Origin: JBGSYN01 sp041750975
GTDB lineage: Bacteria; Pseudomonadota; Alphaproteobacteria; Geminicoccales; Geminicoccaceae
Assembly (NCBI GenBank): GCA_041750975.1
Contig: JBGSYN010000104.1
Location: 1-64,000, forward strand
Direction: 5' to 3'
Length of the DNA: 64,000 nt
A program made the translations under genes and the position numbers. Shown piece by piece: positions 8,497 through 17,229 of the stretch. The notes beneath the pieces were generated by a model. It saw only the letters and a list, made by a program, of their open reading frames with translations, ran no database searches and was not told the DNA's origin. Each line of letters begins with the position of its first letter. The stretch's first letter is position 1.

Positions 8497-10971
8497 TCAG
8501 ACGATGTATTTGGTCCAGGTGCCGAATTGCTGCCGCACCGGTCCTCTGGGAATGGCGAGGACGATCAGGGCGATGCCGCAGATCAGGCTCGAGATCGTCG
8601 CATACCAGGGGGCACCATAGGCGAACGGAGTGATCAGGAGAGCGCCGCCGAATCCGATATTGGCGAAGCGGACCATGCGCGCGGGTTCGGCCAGGGCCGT
8701 GATGGTGACGGTGAGGGTGAGGGCGCCGAGCAGATGATCGGCGTCCGCCATGCCGCCCTCGGTGCCGAGGGTCACGCGGGTGAACACCAGCCAGAGGCAG
8801 ATGACGAGCGTGACGCCGAGGTTCCAGGGAATATTTACGCCGCCGGTGAACACGTCATTGAGGACGACCAGCGGCGGGCGGCGGAATTCCTCGGCGGCAG
8901 TGAGCTCTGGCTCGTCGCCGCCCTCGTCGGTGTCGCCCAGGAAGAAGACCCGGAGGATCGGCCGGCCCGCCTTGTAGCGCCTGATTAGAAAGTCGATCGT
9001 GGCGATCAGCTCGTCGAGCGAATACGGGATCTGGATGAGCATGGCCGCGGCGGCGATCAGGGTCAGCGTCGCATAGGTACCGATGACGATCGGCTGGATG
9101 ATGATGAAGGTAATGGAGACGATGCCGAGCGGCACGATCAGGATGCCGAACAGCATGACCAGCCAGGGCATGGTACGCCAACGACGCGTCGAGCCGATGA
9201 TGCCGGTCAGGATCTCGAGCATGTAGGTGAGGGCGCCGAGGCCGGCATCGGGCACGGGCCAGGCCTCCGAGACCGCCGAGGTGATGACCTCTTCGGTGCC
9301 GTTCTTGGGGTCCGCCGGATCGCCCTCGAAGAACGGTTCCCAGACGCTGTCGATATGCTCCAGCTGGTATGCGGTAAGGTAGCGTGAAATCAGGAAGCCG
9401 ACGACGGCAAGGGCGATGACGATGAGGCGCTGGGTCCAGGCCGAGGGCGTGAAGCTCCAGCCTGGCGGTCTGGTCGGGCCGGTGAGTGCGGCGGCCGCCG
9501 TAATGCCCGGGGCCGGCAGCGCCAGCACCGCAAAGCCGAATATGAGGGCGCCCGAGATCGTGCCGTTGAGATAGGCCTGCGCCGTCGGCGCCCAGAAGAT
9601 CAGAGGGGCGGTGAGCAGCCAGAGGCCGAGTGCCGCGATGCCCCAGCGTACCAGGCTGAGCCGCCAGGAGAGGGACATCAGGGCGAGCGGGGCGAGGAGC
9701 AGGCCGGTCAGGATGTCGCTCCACGCCATGGCTTCGGATTGATAGCCCAGCACCGACGGCGAGGTGATCAGCCATCCGGCCATAATGATATTGAAGAATG
9801 GCGCCCAGATGTGACGATAGTGCTGGTCCCGCTGATGCTCCTCGAAACGGGTACGGAGCCGGTCAGGGTGGCGCTCGGCATCGCTCGCCGCTTCGATGAA
9901 ATCGGGCGGCGTGATGCCGTTGGCCCGGTACCAGCGGCGGGGATCAGCTTTGAGCGCGCCGATTATTTTCGGCAGCGTATCCAAAATTGAGTGTCGCGGC
10001 GACCAGCCTAGCGTCTCCCTGGCGCGGTCGATATCGAGGGCATAATGGTCGTCGGCCAGATCGATCATGAAGGCACGGATGAAGGGCTTCTCGCCGCGGT
10101 CGAAATCGTCCGGCACGATCGGCTCGGAGGCGGATTCGATCGAAGCGCCCAGTTTGGCGATGGGCTTGGGAACGGAGATGGTGTTCCAATCCTTGCCGTG
10201 GAGCAGCTGGCCGATAGCGTCCTGCAGCCGCTGATAGCCGATCGCTTCCGGTTCGCCGATCAGAAGGGCGGTTTCGTTGCCAAGGTCGTGACGCCGGTCG
10301 ACCGCCCGCTTGAAGGCGTCGAGCATGTCGTCCTGATGCAGGAAAGCCTGGCCGGCATTGGTGTCGCCGGCATAGACGTGGCTCTTGATATTGCGCTCGT
10401 AGATCCGGGCGATCTGGTGCGACAGGGTCGGTACGGCGGTGGTGTCGTCGTAGAGCCCGGCAAGACTGAGGATGACATAGGGAATCTTGCCGTGATGGGC
10501 ATGGATGGCGTCTTCGGCCTCCGCCTTGGACTGCGGATAGGGCCAGCTCGGGTCGATCGGCTGGTCTTCGTCGATCCGCTCGCCCGGGCGGCCCGCCTCA
10601 TGCACCAGCATGGTGCCGGAATAGGCGAACTGCTCGACCTCATAGGCCTGCAATTGCTGCAGCAGCCGCGCCGTGCCCTCGACATTGACGGCGTCATAGA
10701 TCGGGCTTTCCTCGCCGGTGAAGTCGAAATAGGCCGCAAGATGAATGACCGAGGCAAAGCGGCGGCCGTGCCTCTCGGCGACCTTCCGGAGCGCCAACTC
10801 GACCGAATCGTCGTCGGTCAGGTTGAATTCGACGATCTCGCGACCCTCGGCCGACTTCAGATCGAGACCAACCACGGTGTAGTCATCCGCCAGCGAATCC
10901 GCGAGTGCCTTGCCGATGCCGCCGGCGGCACCGGTGATGAGCACCACCGGCTTGGTGGTTGCGTCGTTCAT
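8497..10971 (-). CDS. NAD-dependent epimerase fused to SPW-repeat / VKOR-like membrane region
   Basis: This 824-residue two-part protein starts with an extended-SDR/epimerase domain (about 1-330). It has ITGAAGGIG near residues 12-20, YSGTMLVHE, and catalytic YPQSK near residue 141. After a charged linker comes a membrane region. The SPW-type repeats WLITSPSVLGYQ and WLLTAPLIFWAP lie at about 389-490. A segment at about 540-660 (DAGLGALTYMLEI onward) resembles the vitamin K epoxide reductase fold but has no cysteines. A further SPW-like block follows at about 715-815. The start at 10971 is chosen because GAGGAA lies 5 nt upstream, although an ATG at 11049 is in frame. The enzyme domain should face the cytoplasm. 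Function unknown. Confidence 0.8.
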   Translation of the reverse strand: MNDATTKPVVLITGAAGGIGKALADSLADDYTVVGLDLKSAEGREIVEFNLTDDDSVELALRKVAERHGRRFASVIHLAAYFDFTGEESPIYDAVNVEGTARLLQQLQAYEVEQFAYSGTMLVHEAGRPGERIDEDQPIDPSWPYPQSKAEAEDAIHAHHGKIPYVILSLAGLYDDTTAVPTLSHQIARIYERNIKSHVYAGDTNAGQAFLHQDDMLDAFKRAVDRRHDLGNETALLIGEPEAIGYQRLQDAIGQLLHGKDWNTISVPKPIAKLGASIESASEPIVPDDFDRGEKPFIRAFMIDLADDHYALDIDRARETLGWSPRHSILDTLPKIIGALKADPRRWYRANGITPPDFIEAASDAERHPDRLRTRFEEHQRDQHYRHIWAPFFNIIMAGWLITSPSVLGYQSEAMAWSDILTGLLLAPLALMSLSWRLSLVRWGIAALGLWLLTAPLIFWAPTAQAYLNGTISGALIFGFAVLALPAPGITAAAALTGPTRPPGWSFTPSAWTQRLIVIALAVVGFLISRYLTAYQLEHIDSVWEPFFEGDPADPKNGTEEVITSAVSEAWPVPDAGLGALTYMLEILTGIIGSTRRWRTMPWLVMLFGILIVPLGIVSITFIIIQPIVIGTYATLTLIAAAAMLIQIPYSLDELIATIDFLIRRYKAGRPILRVFFLGDTDEGGDEPELTAAEEFRRPPLVVLNDVFTGGVNIPWNLGVTLVICLWLVFTRVTLGTEGGMADADHLLGALTLTVTITALAEPARMVRFANIGFGGALLITPFAYGAPWYATISSLICGIALIVLAIPRGPVRQQFGTWTKYIV

Positions 10972-11085
10972 GAAGTTCCTCGATCGGAATTGTGCACGCC
11001 GAGGATGGAAAACCGCCGGCCGCCGTGGAGTTCCCTGCTGGGGCGCCATCGAGCCATGCGCAGGATCCTCAAGGCGACTAGACGG

Positions 11086-11490
11086 CTAGACGGGCACGGT
11101 GCTTTCGGCCGGCGGCAGCGGGCGCGGGCGGCGCTCGTCGTCGATCGCGACATAGGTGAACGTGCCTTGCGTGACCTTGACCTCTTCGGAGGTGCGGCCG
11201 CGCCGGGCATAGGCCTCGATCAGGATCGTCATCGAGGTCCGGCCTTCGCGCAGAATTTGGGCATAGCAAGTAACGAGGTCGCCGATCAGAACCGGTTTCA
11301 GGAAGCTCATGCCGTCGACAGCGATCGTGACGGTGCGGCCGCGCGCCCGCTCATAGGCGACGACGCCGCCCGCGATATCCATCTGGGACATCAGCCAACC
11401 GCCGAAGATGTCGCCCGCGGGATTGGTATCGGCCGGCATCGCCAGAGTTTTCACCGCCAGCACTTGACCGGAATGATCCGTTTCGGCCAT
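11086..11490 (-). CDS. Acyl-CoA thioesterase, YciA-like hotdog fold
   Basis: This 134-residue hotdog-fold thioesterase hydrolyses acyl-CoA in the cytoplasm. The active-site helix region is NPAGDIFGGWLMSQMDIAGG, with the catalytic Asp in the GDIFGGW motif. FLKPVLIGDLV and VTQGTFTYVAID follow as in YciA. The frame stays open far upstream through the antisense of parE, so the start was set at the ATG at 11490. That start gives the family length and has AAAAGG upstream. It is divergent from parE. Confidence 0.9.
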   Translation of the reverse strand: MAETDHSGQVLAVKTLAMPADTNPAGDIFGGWLMSQMDIAGGVVAYERARGRTVTIAVDGMSFLKPVLIGDLVTCYAQILREGRTSMTILIEAYARRGRTSEEVKVTQGTFTYVAIDDERRPRPLPPAESTVPV

Positions 11491-11628
11491 GATGCAACCT
11501 TTTCCATTCAACCCTGAATTGTTCAACCCCAGCGCAAGCCTGTCGCTGCATGTCGGACGTGACGTCGACCGGCCTTGCGCTATAACGCCGATGCCAGCCC
11601 CACTAACCATTTTCGAGATTTCCGGTCC

Positions 11629-13638
11629 ATGGCAGATCTTTTCGACCTCGAGAGCCGAAATACCGAGCGTGGTTCCTACAATGCGGAAGATATCGAGGTT
11701 CTCGAAGGTCTCGAGCCGGTGCGCCGCCGGCCCGGCATGTATGTCGGCGGCACCGACGAGCGGGCGTTGCATCATCTCGTGGCGGAATTGCTCGACAACG
11801 CCATGGACGAGGCCGTCGCCGGCCATGCCAACCGCATCGAGCTCGAACTCGAGGCCGGCGACCGGCTGACCGTACGGGACAATGGCCGGGGCATTCCGGT
11901 CGACCCGCACCCGAAGTTCAAGAAGAAGAGTGCGCTCGAAGTCATCATGACGACATTGCATTCGGGCGGTAAGTTTCAGAACAAGGCCTATCAGACAGCC
12001 GGCGGGCTGCACGGCGTCGGCGTTTCGGTCGTCAATGCGCTGGCGGCCGAGTTGACGGTCGAGGTGGCACGCAACCGCACGCTCTACCGGCAGAATTATG
12101 CGCGCGGGAAACCCACGAGCCGGCTCGAGACGATAGGCTCGGCCCCCAATCGCCGCGGTACCTCGATCAGCTTCGTTCCCGACCGGGAGATATTCGAGGC
12201 TGCCGTGCGTTTCGATCCGGGCCGTCTGCATCGGATGGCACGCAGCAAGGCCTATCTCTTCCGGGGCGTCGAGATCCGCTGGTCGTGCGACGAGAGCCTG
12301 ATCAAGCCAGGCAGCGGCATTCCCGCGAAGGACAGCTTTCACTTTCCGGAAGGATTGAGCGACTTCTTGCGATCGCTGCTCGACAGCCGCGAGACCGTGA
12401 CCGAGGAGCTGTTTGCGGGGGAAGCACCGCTCAGCGAATCCGGCCAGAACGGGGCGAGCGAGGGCGGTAAGATCGAGTGGGCGATCGCCTGGCCGCTCGA
12501 TGAGGAAGCCTATGGCGGCTACTACTGCAATACCGTGCCGACGCCCTTGGGCGGCACGCACGAGGTTGGCTTGCGGTCCGCAATCCTCAAAGGCTTCCGG
12601 GCGCATGGCGAGCGGGTCGGCTTCAAAAAGGCGAGCCAGCTCACGGCCGAGGATGTGCTGGGGGGGGCTGTCGCCATTCTCTCGCTCTTCATCGGCGATC
12701 CGCAGTTTCAGGGACAGACCAAGGAAAGACTGGTCAATCCGGAAGCGACGAGGCTCGTCGAAGGGTGTCTCAGGGACCATTTCGAGCTTTGGCTCGGCCG
12801 CCATCCGCAGATGGCGACGATGCTGTTGGAGCACGTCGTCAATCGCGCCGATGAGCGGTTGGCGCGGAAGAAGGCGCGCGAGGTCAAGCGGCAATCGGCA
12901 ACCCGCAAGCTGCGGCTGCCGGGCAAGCTTGCCGATTGCTCGAGCAGCGACCGCCAGGGCACCGAACTCTTCATCGTCGAGGGCGACAGCGCCGGCGGGT
13001 CCGCCAAGCAGGCACGCGGCCGTGAACTGCAGGCGATCCTGCCGCTGCGGGGCAAGATCCTCAATGTCGCCAGCGCCACGGCAGACAAGCTCGCGGGCAA
13101 CAAGGAGCTCGCCGATCTGGTGACGGCGCTGGGCTGCGGCACTGGCAAGCACTATCGGAGCGAGGATCTGCGCTACGAGAAGGTCATCATCATGACCGAC
13201 GCCGATGTCGATGGCGCCCACATCGCCGCGCTCCTGATGACCTACTTTTTCAAGCAGATGCCGAAAATGGTGGAAGCGGGCCATTTGTACCTGGCGCAGC
13301 CACCGCTCTATCGGCTCTCGGCCGGCGGCACCATCGTCTATGCGCAGAACGAGGCGGATCGCGTCCGGCATCAGGAAACAACCTTCAAGAAGTTCAAGAC
13401 GATCGAGATTTCGCGGTTTAAGGGCCTCGGCGAAATGAACCCGCAGCAATTGCGCGAGACGACAATGGATCCTGCCACGCGTCAGCTCATGCAGGTGCGG
13501 ATCGAAGGTCTGGAGGACCCCGAGGATGGCGCCAAACCGACGAGCCAGCTGATCGAGGAGCTGATGGGCCGCAAGCCCGAGCTTCGCCTCGCCTTCATTC
13601 AGGAGAACGCCGCCTTCGTTACCGACCTGGATGTTTAG
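11629..13638 (+). CDS. parE: DNA topoisomerase IV subunit B
   Basis: This is the ATPase subunit of the decatenating type IIA topoisomerase, acting with ParC. The 669-residue product has the GHKL ATP site (ELLDNAMDEAVAG; DNGRGIPVD; LHGVGVSVVNAL), the transducer, and the TOPRIM motifs VEGDSAGGSAKQ and MTDADVDGAHI. ParE rather than GyrB is indicated by the 669-residue length and by HPKFKKKSALEVIMT and the DLVTALGCGTGKHY segment. The start at 11629 gives the usual N-terminus; an upstream in-frame ATG at 11575 is less likely. It overlaps the next gene by 8 bp. parC is not in the window. Confidence 0.95.
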   Translation: MADLFDLESRNTERGSYNAEDIEVLEGLEPVRRRPGMYVGGTDERALHHLVAELLDNAMDEAVAGHANRIELELEAGDRLTVRDNGRGIPVDPHPKFKKKSALEVIMTTLHSGGKFQNKAYQTAGGLHGVGVSVVNALAAELTVEVARNRTLYRQNYARGKPTSRLETIGSAPNRRGTSISFVPDREIFEAAVRFDPGRLHRMARSKAYLFRGVEIRWSCDESLIKPGSGIPAKDSFHFPEGLSDFLRSLLDSRETVTEELFAGEAPLSESGQNGASEGGKIEWAIAWPLDEEAYGGYYCNTVPTPLGGTHEVGLRSAILKGFRAHGERVGFKKASQLTAEDVLGGAVAILSLFIGDPQFQGQTKERLVNPEATRLVEGCLRDHFELWLGRHPQMATMLLEHVVNRADERLARKKAREVKRQSATRKLRLPGKLADCSSSDRQGTELFIVEGDSAGGSAKQARGRELQAILPLRGKILNVASATADKLAGNKELADLVTALGCGTGKHYRSEDLRYEKVIIMTDADVDGAHIAALLMTYFFKQMPKMVEAGHLYLAQPPLYRLSAGGTIVYAQNEADRVRHQETTFKKFKTIEISRFKGLGEMNPQQLRETTMDPATRQLMQVRIEGLEDPEDGAKPTSQLIEELMGRKPELRLAFIQENAAFVTDLDV

Positions 13639-14503
13639 ATTTTTAGCGCTTTTGCTAATTGCCTCGACCGCAAGCGCAACCGAGGCCAAACAAACGGTCT
13701 TGTATGAAGATCTGCCCTATGCGGCGACGAGCAATCCCAGGCAGACGCTGCATCTGCTCTTGCCACAGGAGGTTGAGGCACCGCTGCCGCTCGTGATCTC
13801 GTTGCATGGCGGCGGCTGGAACCGGGGCCGCAAGGATAGTGCGCATGGCCTGCTCGCCCCCCTGGTCGCCGACGGCGATATCGCCCTGGGTGCCGTCGGC
13901 TACCGCTTGAGCGGGGAGGCCGTCTGGCCGGCGCAGCTCGATGATATCACTCGAGCCCATCGCTGGCTGATCGAAAACGCCGCCGAATACGGCATCGATC
14001 CGAACCGCATCGCCGTCTACGGCACCTCGGCCGGTGGTCATCTGGCGATGATGCTGGCAACGCAGCCGGGCCTCGGGATCGACGCCGTGGTGAGTGTCGC
14101 CGGCCCAACCGATCTGACGACCATCGCCGCAGAGCCGGGCCGCGGCGATCACGGAGCCGCGGATTCGATCGGGGCCCAACTCATCGGCGGACGCCTCGCC
14201 GACAATAGTGATGCCGCCCGCTCCGCCTCGCCGATGGCGCTGATCGAAGGCGACGAGCCGCCCCATCTTCTGATTCACGGCGATCTCGACGGCATCATCC
14301 CCTACGTCCAGTCCAGCCGCTTCGATGCCGCCCTGGAAGCGGCCGGGGTTTCGAGTACGCTCATTCGCATCGCCGGCGCCGATCACGCCGAGCGCATGCC
14401 CTGGCCCCATATCCGCGAACTCACCTCGCTCTATCTGGATGCCATCTTCGAAGGCCGGGAACCGGAGCTTGCCGATCGGACGATCCCCTATGCGTCGCCC
14501 TGA
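13631..14503 (+). CDS. Secreted alpha/beta hydrolase (esterase, BD-FAE-like)
   Basis: This 290-residue hydrolase has a signal peptide (hydrophobic residues 3-16, likely cut near ASA-TEA). The oxyanion loop is HGGGWNRG and the nucleophile elbow is YGTSAGGH. A downstream Asp in HGDLDGIIPY and a His in AGADHAERM complete the triad. This is the esterase/lipase layout of the BD-FAE (HSL-like) family. It probably acts in the periplasm. It overlaps the end of parE by 8 bp and so is likely co-translated, though no functional link is obvious. Confidence 0.87.
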   Translation: MFRFLALLLIASTASATEAKQTVLYEDLPYAATSNPRQTLHLLLPQEVEAPLPLVISLHGGGWNRGRKDSAHGLLAPLVADGDIALGAVGYRLSGEAVWPAQLDDITRAHRWLIENAAEYGIDPNRIAVYGTSAGGHLAMMLATQPGLGIDAVVSVAGPTDLTTIAAEPGRGDHGAADSIGAQLIGGRLADNSDAARSASPMALIEGDEPPHLLIHGDLDGIIPYVQSSRFDAALEAAGVSSTLIRIAGADHAERMPWPHIRELTSLYLDAIFEGREPELADRTIPYASP

Positions 14504-14509
14504 AGGGCC

Positions 14510-15551
14510 TTATCCGACCTTGGCTACGGGCGGTTTGTGGAGGAGGAGATAGTCACCGGTGCGGCGGCCCTGCCGATAGAGCGTGTTGCCGAGCTTGAGC
14601 TGATCGGGTTCCCAATGGGCCAGCGCCCGGTCCACATCATTGGGAGAGTTGAGCAGCGCCTCGCTCAGGGTCAGGGCATTGGCGGCCGCTTTGGCTGCGC
14701 TGGCGGCCGTGTGTGGCCGCGGGATGAACGCTGCGTCACCGAGCAGGATGACCCTGTCCTTGACCATGGTGTCGACCGTCAGATCGCGGATCGCCTGAGC
14801 AAAGGGCTGTTCGGTGGCGTGGACGACCTGGCGAAACGGCAGCGGTAACAGAACATCGGCCTCCTCGTGCAAGTGCTGGCGCCACCTGGCGGCGAGTTTG
14901 CCCTCGGGTATCGAAAAGCCGCGCTGCCGGCCGTCGATGTCGGTCATGATCGCGGCAAGCTGGTCAGGGCCTGCGACGCGGTACCAGACCCAGTTATAGA
15001 GACGGTGCCCTGCCCGTGTGTCGTTGCCTTCACCCGGCACGAGATATCCCAGAATGTGCGAGCCATGGTGATTGGCGAAGCCGAAATCGCCGTGCAGCTC
15101 ACTGCGGGCGACGGGCGGATCCGTCCTCGAAGACGGCAGTCACGGTCCTCGCCGCTCGGTTCTGGCGGAGATCGACAAGCGTCTTGCCTTGATGATAATG
15201 CCCGTCGCCGAAAGCTTGCTTCATCGTCGTGTAAATGAGTGACCACGAGGTCTGGGTTTGCGGCGCCAGCTCCTTGCTTTTGATGGTCCCGTCCGCCTCG
15301 AACACGGTGCGAAAGCGTGACCTGACGCCAAGGTCGATGGCGTCGACCTCGATGCCGATCCGCCGAAACACCTCGATCACATCGGGCTGCAGGACGATGC
15401 CGCCGCCGCGGCTGTCGAGGTCGTGGGTCGAGCGCTCATCGATGTCGACTTGCCAACCGGCATGGCGGAGCATGGTGCCGGCAAACAAGCCGCCGAGCGA
15501 TCCGCCGATGACGATGACCCGGCGGCTCGAGGTTTTATCCGTTCCCGCCAT
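14510..15551 (-). pseudogene. FAD-dependent monooxygenase, disrupted by an internal deletion
   Basis: The N-terminal part (15551 down to about 15101) encodes an FAD-binding Rossmann fold, VIVIGGSLGGLFAGTML, and the segment GGIVLQPDVIEVF. It ends after VFEDGSARRPQ at a TGA. The C-terminal part lies in another frame (from about 15100 down to 14510). It has GSHILGYLVPGEGN, YNWVWYRVAG and the second FAD motif VILLGDAAFIPRPH. Homologous aromatic-ring hydroxylases have about 55-65 more residues between these parts, so one or more deletions of a length not divisible by three removed them. The 5' end follows the DsbA-like gene by 5 bp, suggesting a former operon. A single sequencing error would not explain the lost residues. 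Confidence 0.8.
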
Positions 15552-15556
15552 GGTTC

Positions 15557-16201
15557 CTAGGCCGCCCTCTTGCGGGCGTGGATGTCGAGGATGGCCTGGC
15601 GCAACACGTTCGACCTCTGCGCCCCGGTGACGATAACACCTTCGATATCGAAGTGCGGCACGCCATGCACGCCATTTGCTTGGGCGTCCGCTTCGAGTGC
15701 GCGTATTTCCCAAGCACCCTCGCCATTCTCGAGGAATGCTCGAACCTCGGCGGGATCGAGACCGGCCTCGCTTGCGATCTCGGTCAGGACATCGAACTCG
15801 CCGATGTCACGACCTTGGAGGAAATAGCCTTCAAGTAGCCTTCGGGCGGCGGTGGGTTGCAGGCCTTGGCGTGCAGCCAGCCAGGAAAGCCGGTGTGCGG
15901 CGAAGGTGTTGGGGGTGCGCTCGATGCGATCATAGTCGAGCGTGATACCCTCGGTCTCGGCCGCGGCGACGGTTTGGGCGTCCAGCATCTGCGAGCGCTG
16001 CCAACTGCCGAACTTGCGGGAGCGATAGGTTTTGCGGTCAATCCCTGCAGGCGGCATGTCCGGATTCAGCTCGAACGGCCGCCATTGAAGCTCAACGTCG
16101 ATCTCTGGCGGCAAGCCTTCCATTGCTCGAAACAGCCGCCGCTCGCCGATCAGGCACCAGGGGCAAATGAAGTCGGAGGTCACGGCGACAGTAATGGTCA
16201 T
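15557..16201 (-). CDS. DsbA-family oxidoreductase, FrnE-like
   Basis: This 214-residue thioredoxin-fold protein has the active site CPWC at residues 13-16 (SDFICPWCLIGE) and a cis-Pro region in HGVPHFDIEG. It has no signal peptide, so it is cytoplasmic. The FrnE group has been linked to polyketide and aromatic-isomerase-type chemistry and to oxidative stress, but the substrate here is unknown. The ATG at 16201 is preferred over upstream codons because AAGGAG lies 8 nt before it. The FAD monooxygenase remnant lies immediately downstream, so the two may once have acted together (inference). Confidence 0.88.
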   Translation of the reverse strand: MTITVAVTSDFICPWCLIGERRLFRAMEGLPPEIDVELQWRPFELNPDMPPAGIDRKTYRSRKFGSWQRSQMLDAQTVAAAETEGITLDYDRIERTPNTFAAHRLSWLAARQGLQPTAARRLLEGYFLQGRDIGEFDVLTEIASEAGLDPAEVRAFLENGEGAWEIRALEADAQANGVHGVPHFDIEGVIVTGAQRSNVLRQAILDIHARKRAA

Positions 16202-16372
16202 GAGAAAACTCCTTGTTCCTCCGGCAAGATGGGTATCGGCATGAATGAACATAATGACCCAAAAACGGCTGGATGCATTGCATCCGGCGCAACGATCCCA
16301 TCAGGGACAGGTCGGCAATGGATTTGGATCCACGTACCTTTTGCGATACGTCCCAGCGCAGCGGTGCCGGGA

Positions 16373-17086
16373 CTAGTCTTCGAGCCACGCCTGGAGGTGC
16401 AGGGTGACTTTGCGGGGCCGTTCGAGCGTCGAGAGATGGCCGCAATCGGGGAGGATGACGAGTGTGGCGTTGGGGATGGCGGAAGCGATTTCCTCGTGAA
16501 GGTCCGGTGGGGTCAGGATGTCCTGGCGGCCGCACAGGACCAGGGTCGGACAGCTGATGGCGGCAAGGCGATCGCGGGCGTCGTCGCGGGCGAGGAGAGC
16601 CGTCTCCTGACGCAAAAACGCCTCTTTGCCGACATGCTCCGCCATCGATTTCACCAGATCGCACAAGCCCTGGTCGGCCAATCGGCGCGGATGGATAAAC
16701 ATGGGGAGCAGCTTGTCGGAAATGCCGAGGAACCGTCCGCTTTCGGCAAGCGCCATCAGATCGCGCCGGCTTTGTGCCTGTTCCGGCGTGTTGGCGCGGG
16801 CATTGGTGTCGAGCAAAGCGAGGCGGGTCACGCGTTCCGGCGCCTGACGAATGATTTCGAGAGCGGCGTATCCGCCCATCGACAAGCCGGCGAGTGCGAA
16901 GCGTTCGGGTGCTCGGTCGAGCGTCCGGCGAGCCATCGCCTCGAAGCTCGAATCCTGCGTCAGATCGGCGACATGGATTGGTCGTTCCGGTTCAATCCCT
17001 GCGATTTGCGGGCCGAAAAGCCGCCGATCGCATAGTAATCCAGGAAGAAAAACCAGGGCTTCGCGCTTCGTCATTACGGTCGCCAT
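16373..17086 (-). CDS. Alpha/beta hydrolase
   Basis: This is a 237-residue single-domain alpha/beta hydrolase. The nucleophile elbow is GLSMGG (Ser69). The acid is in LCGRQDILTPP (about residue 187) and the His is in PDCGHLSTLERP (about residue 215). FLPGLLCDRRLF near the N-terminus forms the oxyanion side. There is no signal peptide. The family covers esterases and MhpC/BioH-like enzymes; the substrate is not apparent. It is divergent from the DEAD-box helicase. The 171 bp separating it from the FrnE-like gene downstream hold nothing recognisable. Confidence 0.85.
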   Translation of the reverse strand: MATVMTKREALVFLPGLLCDRRLFGPQIAGIEPERPIHVADLTQDSSFEAMARRTLDRAPERFALAGLSMGGYAALEIIRQAPERVTRLALLDTNARANTPEQAQSRRDLMALAESGRFLGISDKLLPMFIHPRRLADQGLCDLVKSMAEHVGKEAFLRQETALLARDDARDRLAAISCPTLVLCGRQDILTPPDLHEEIASAIPNATLVILPDCGHLSTLERPRKVTLHLQAWLED

Positions 17087-17229
17087 TTAAATTATCGACG
17101 TCGTCTTGTGGTATCCATGGCCATTCCGGTGCGCGACAATATTGACATGTCCGCGGAATCTCTTACATGCACCACCAGGAGATCTCCAAACATCAGCGCG
17201 ATAAATACTGACCATTGACTGAAGACGCC

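Noticed and set aside
11491..13689. A very long open frame on the minus strand opposite parE, continuous with the thioesterase
   Set aside because: It is the antisense of parE and its translation lacks any family motif; the thioesterase has its own start and family length at 11490.
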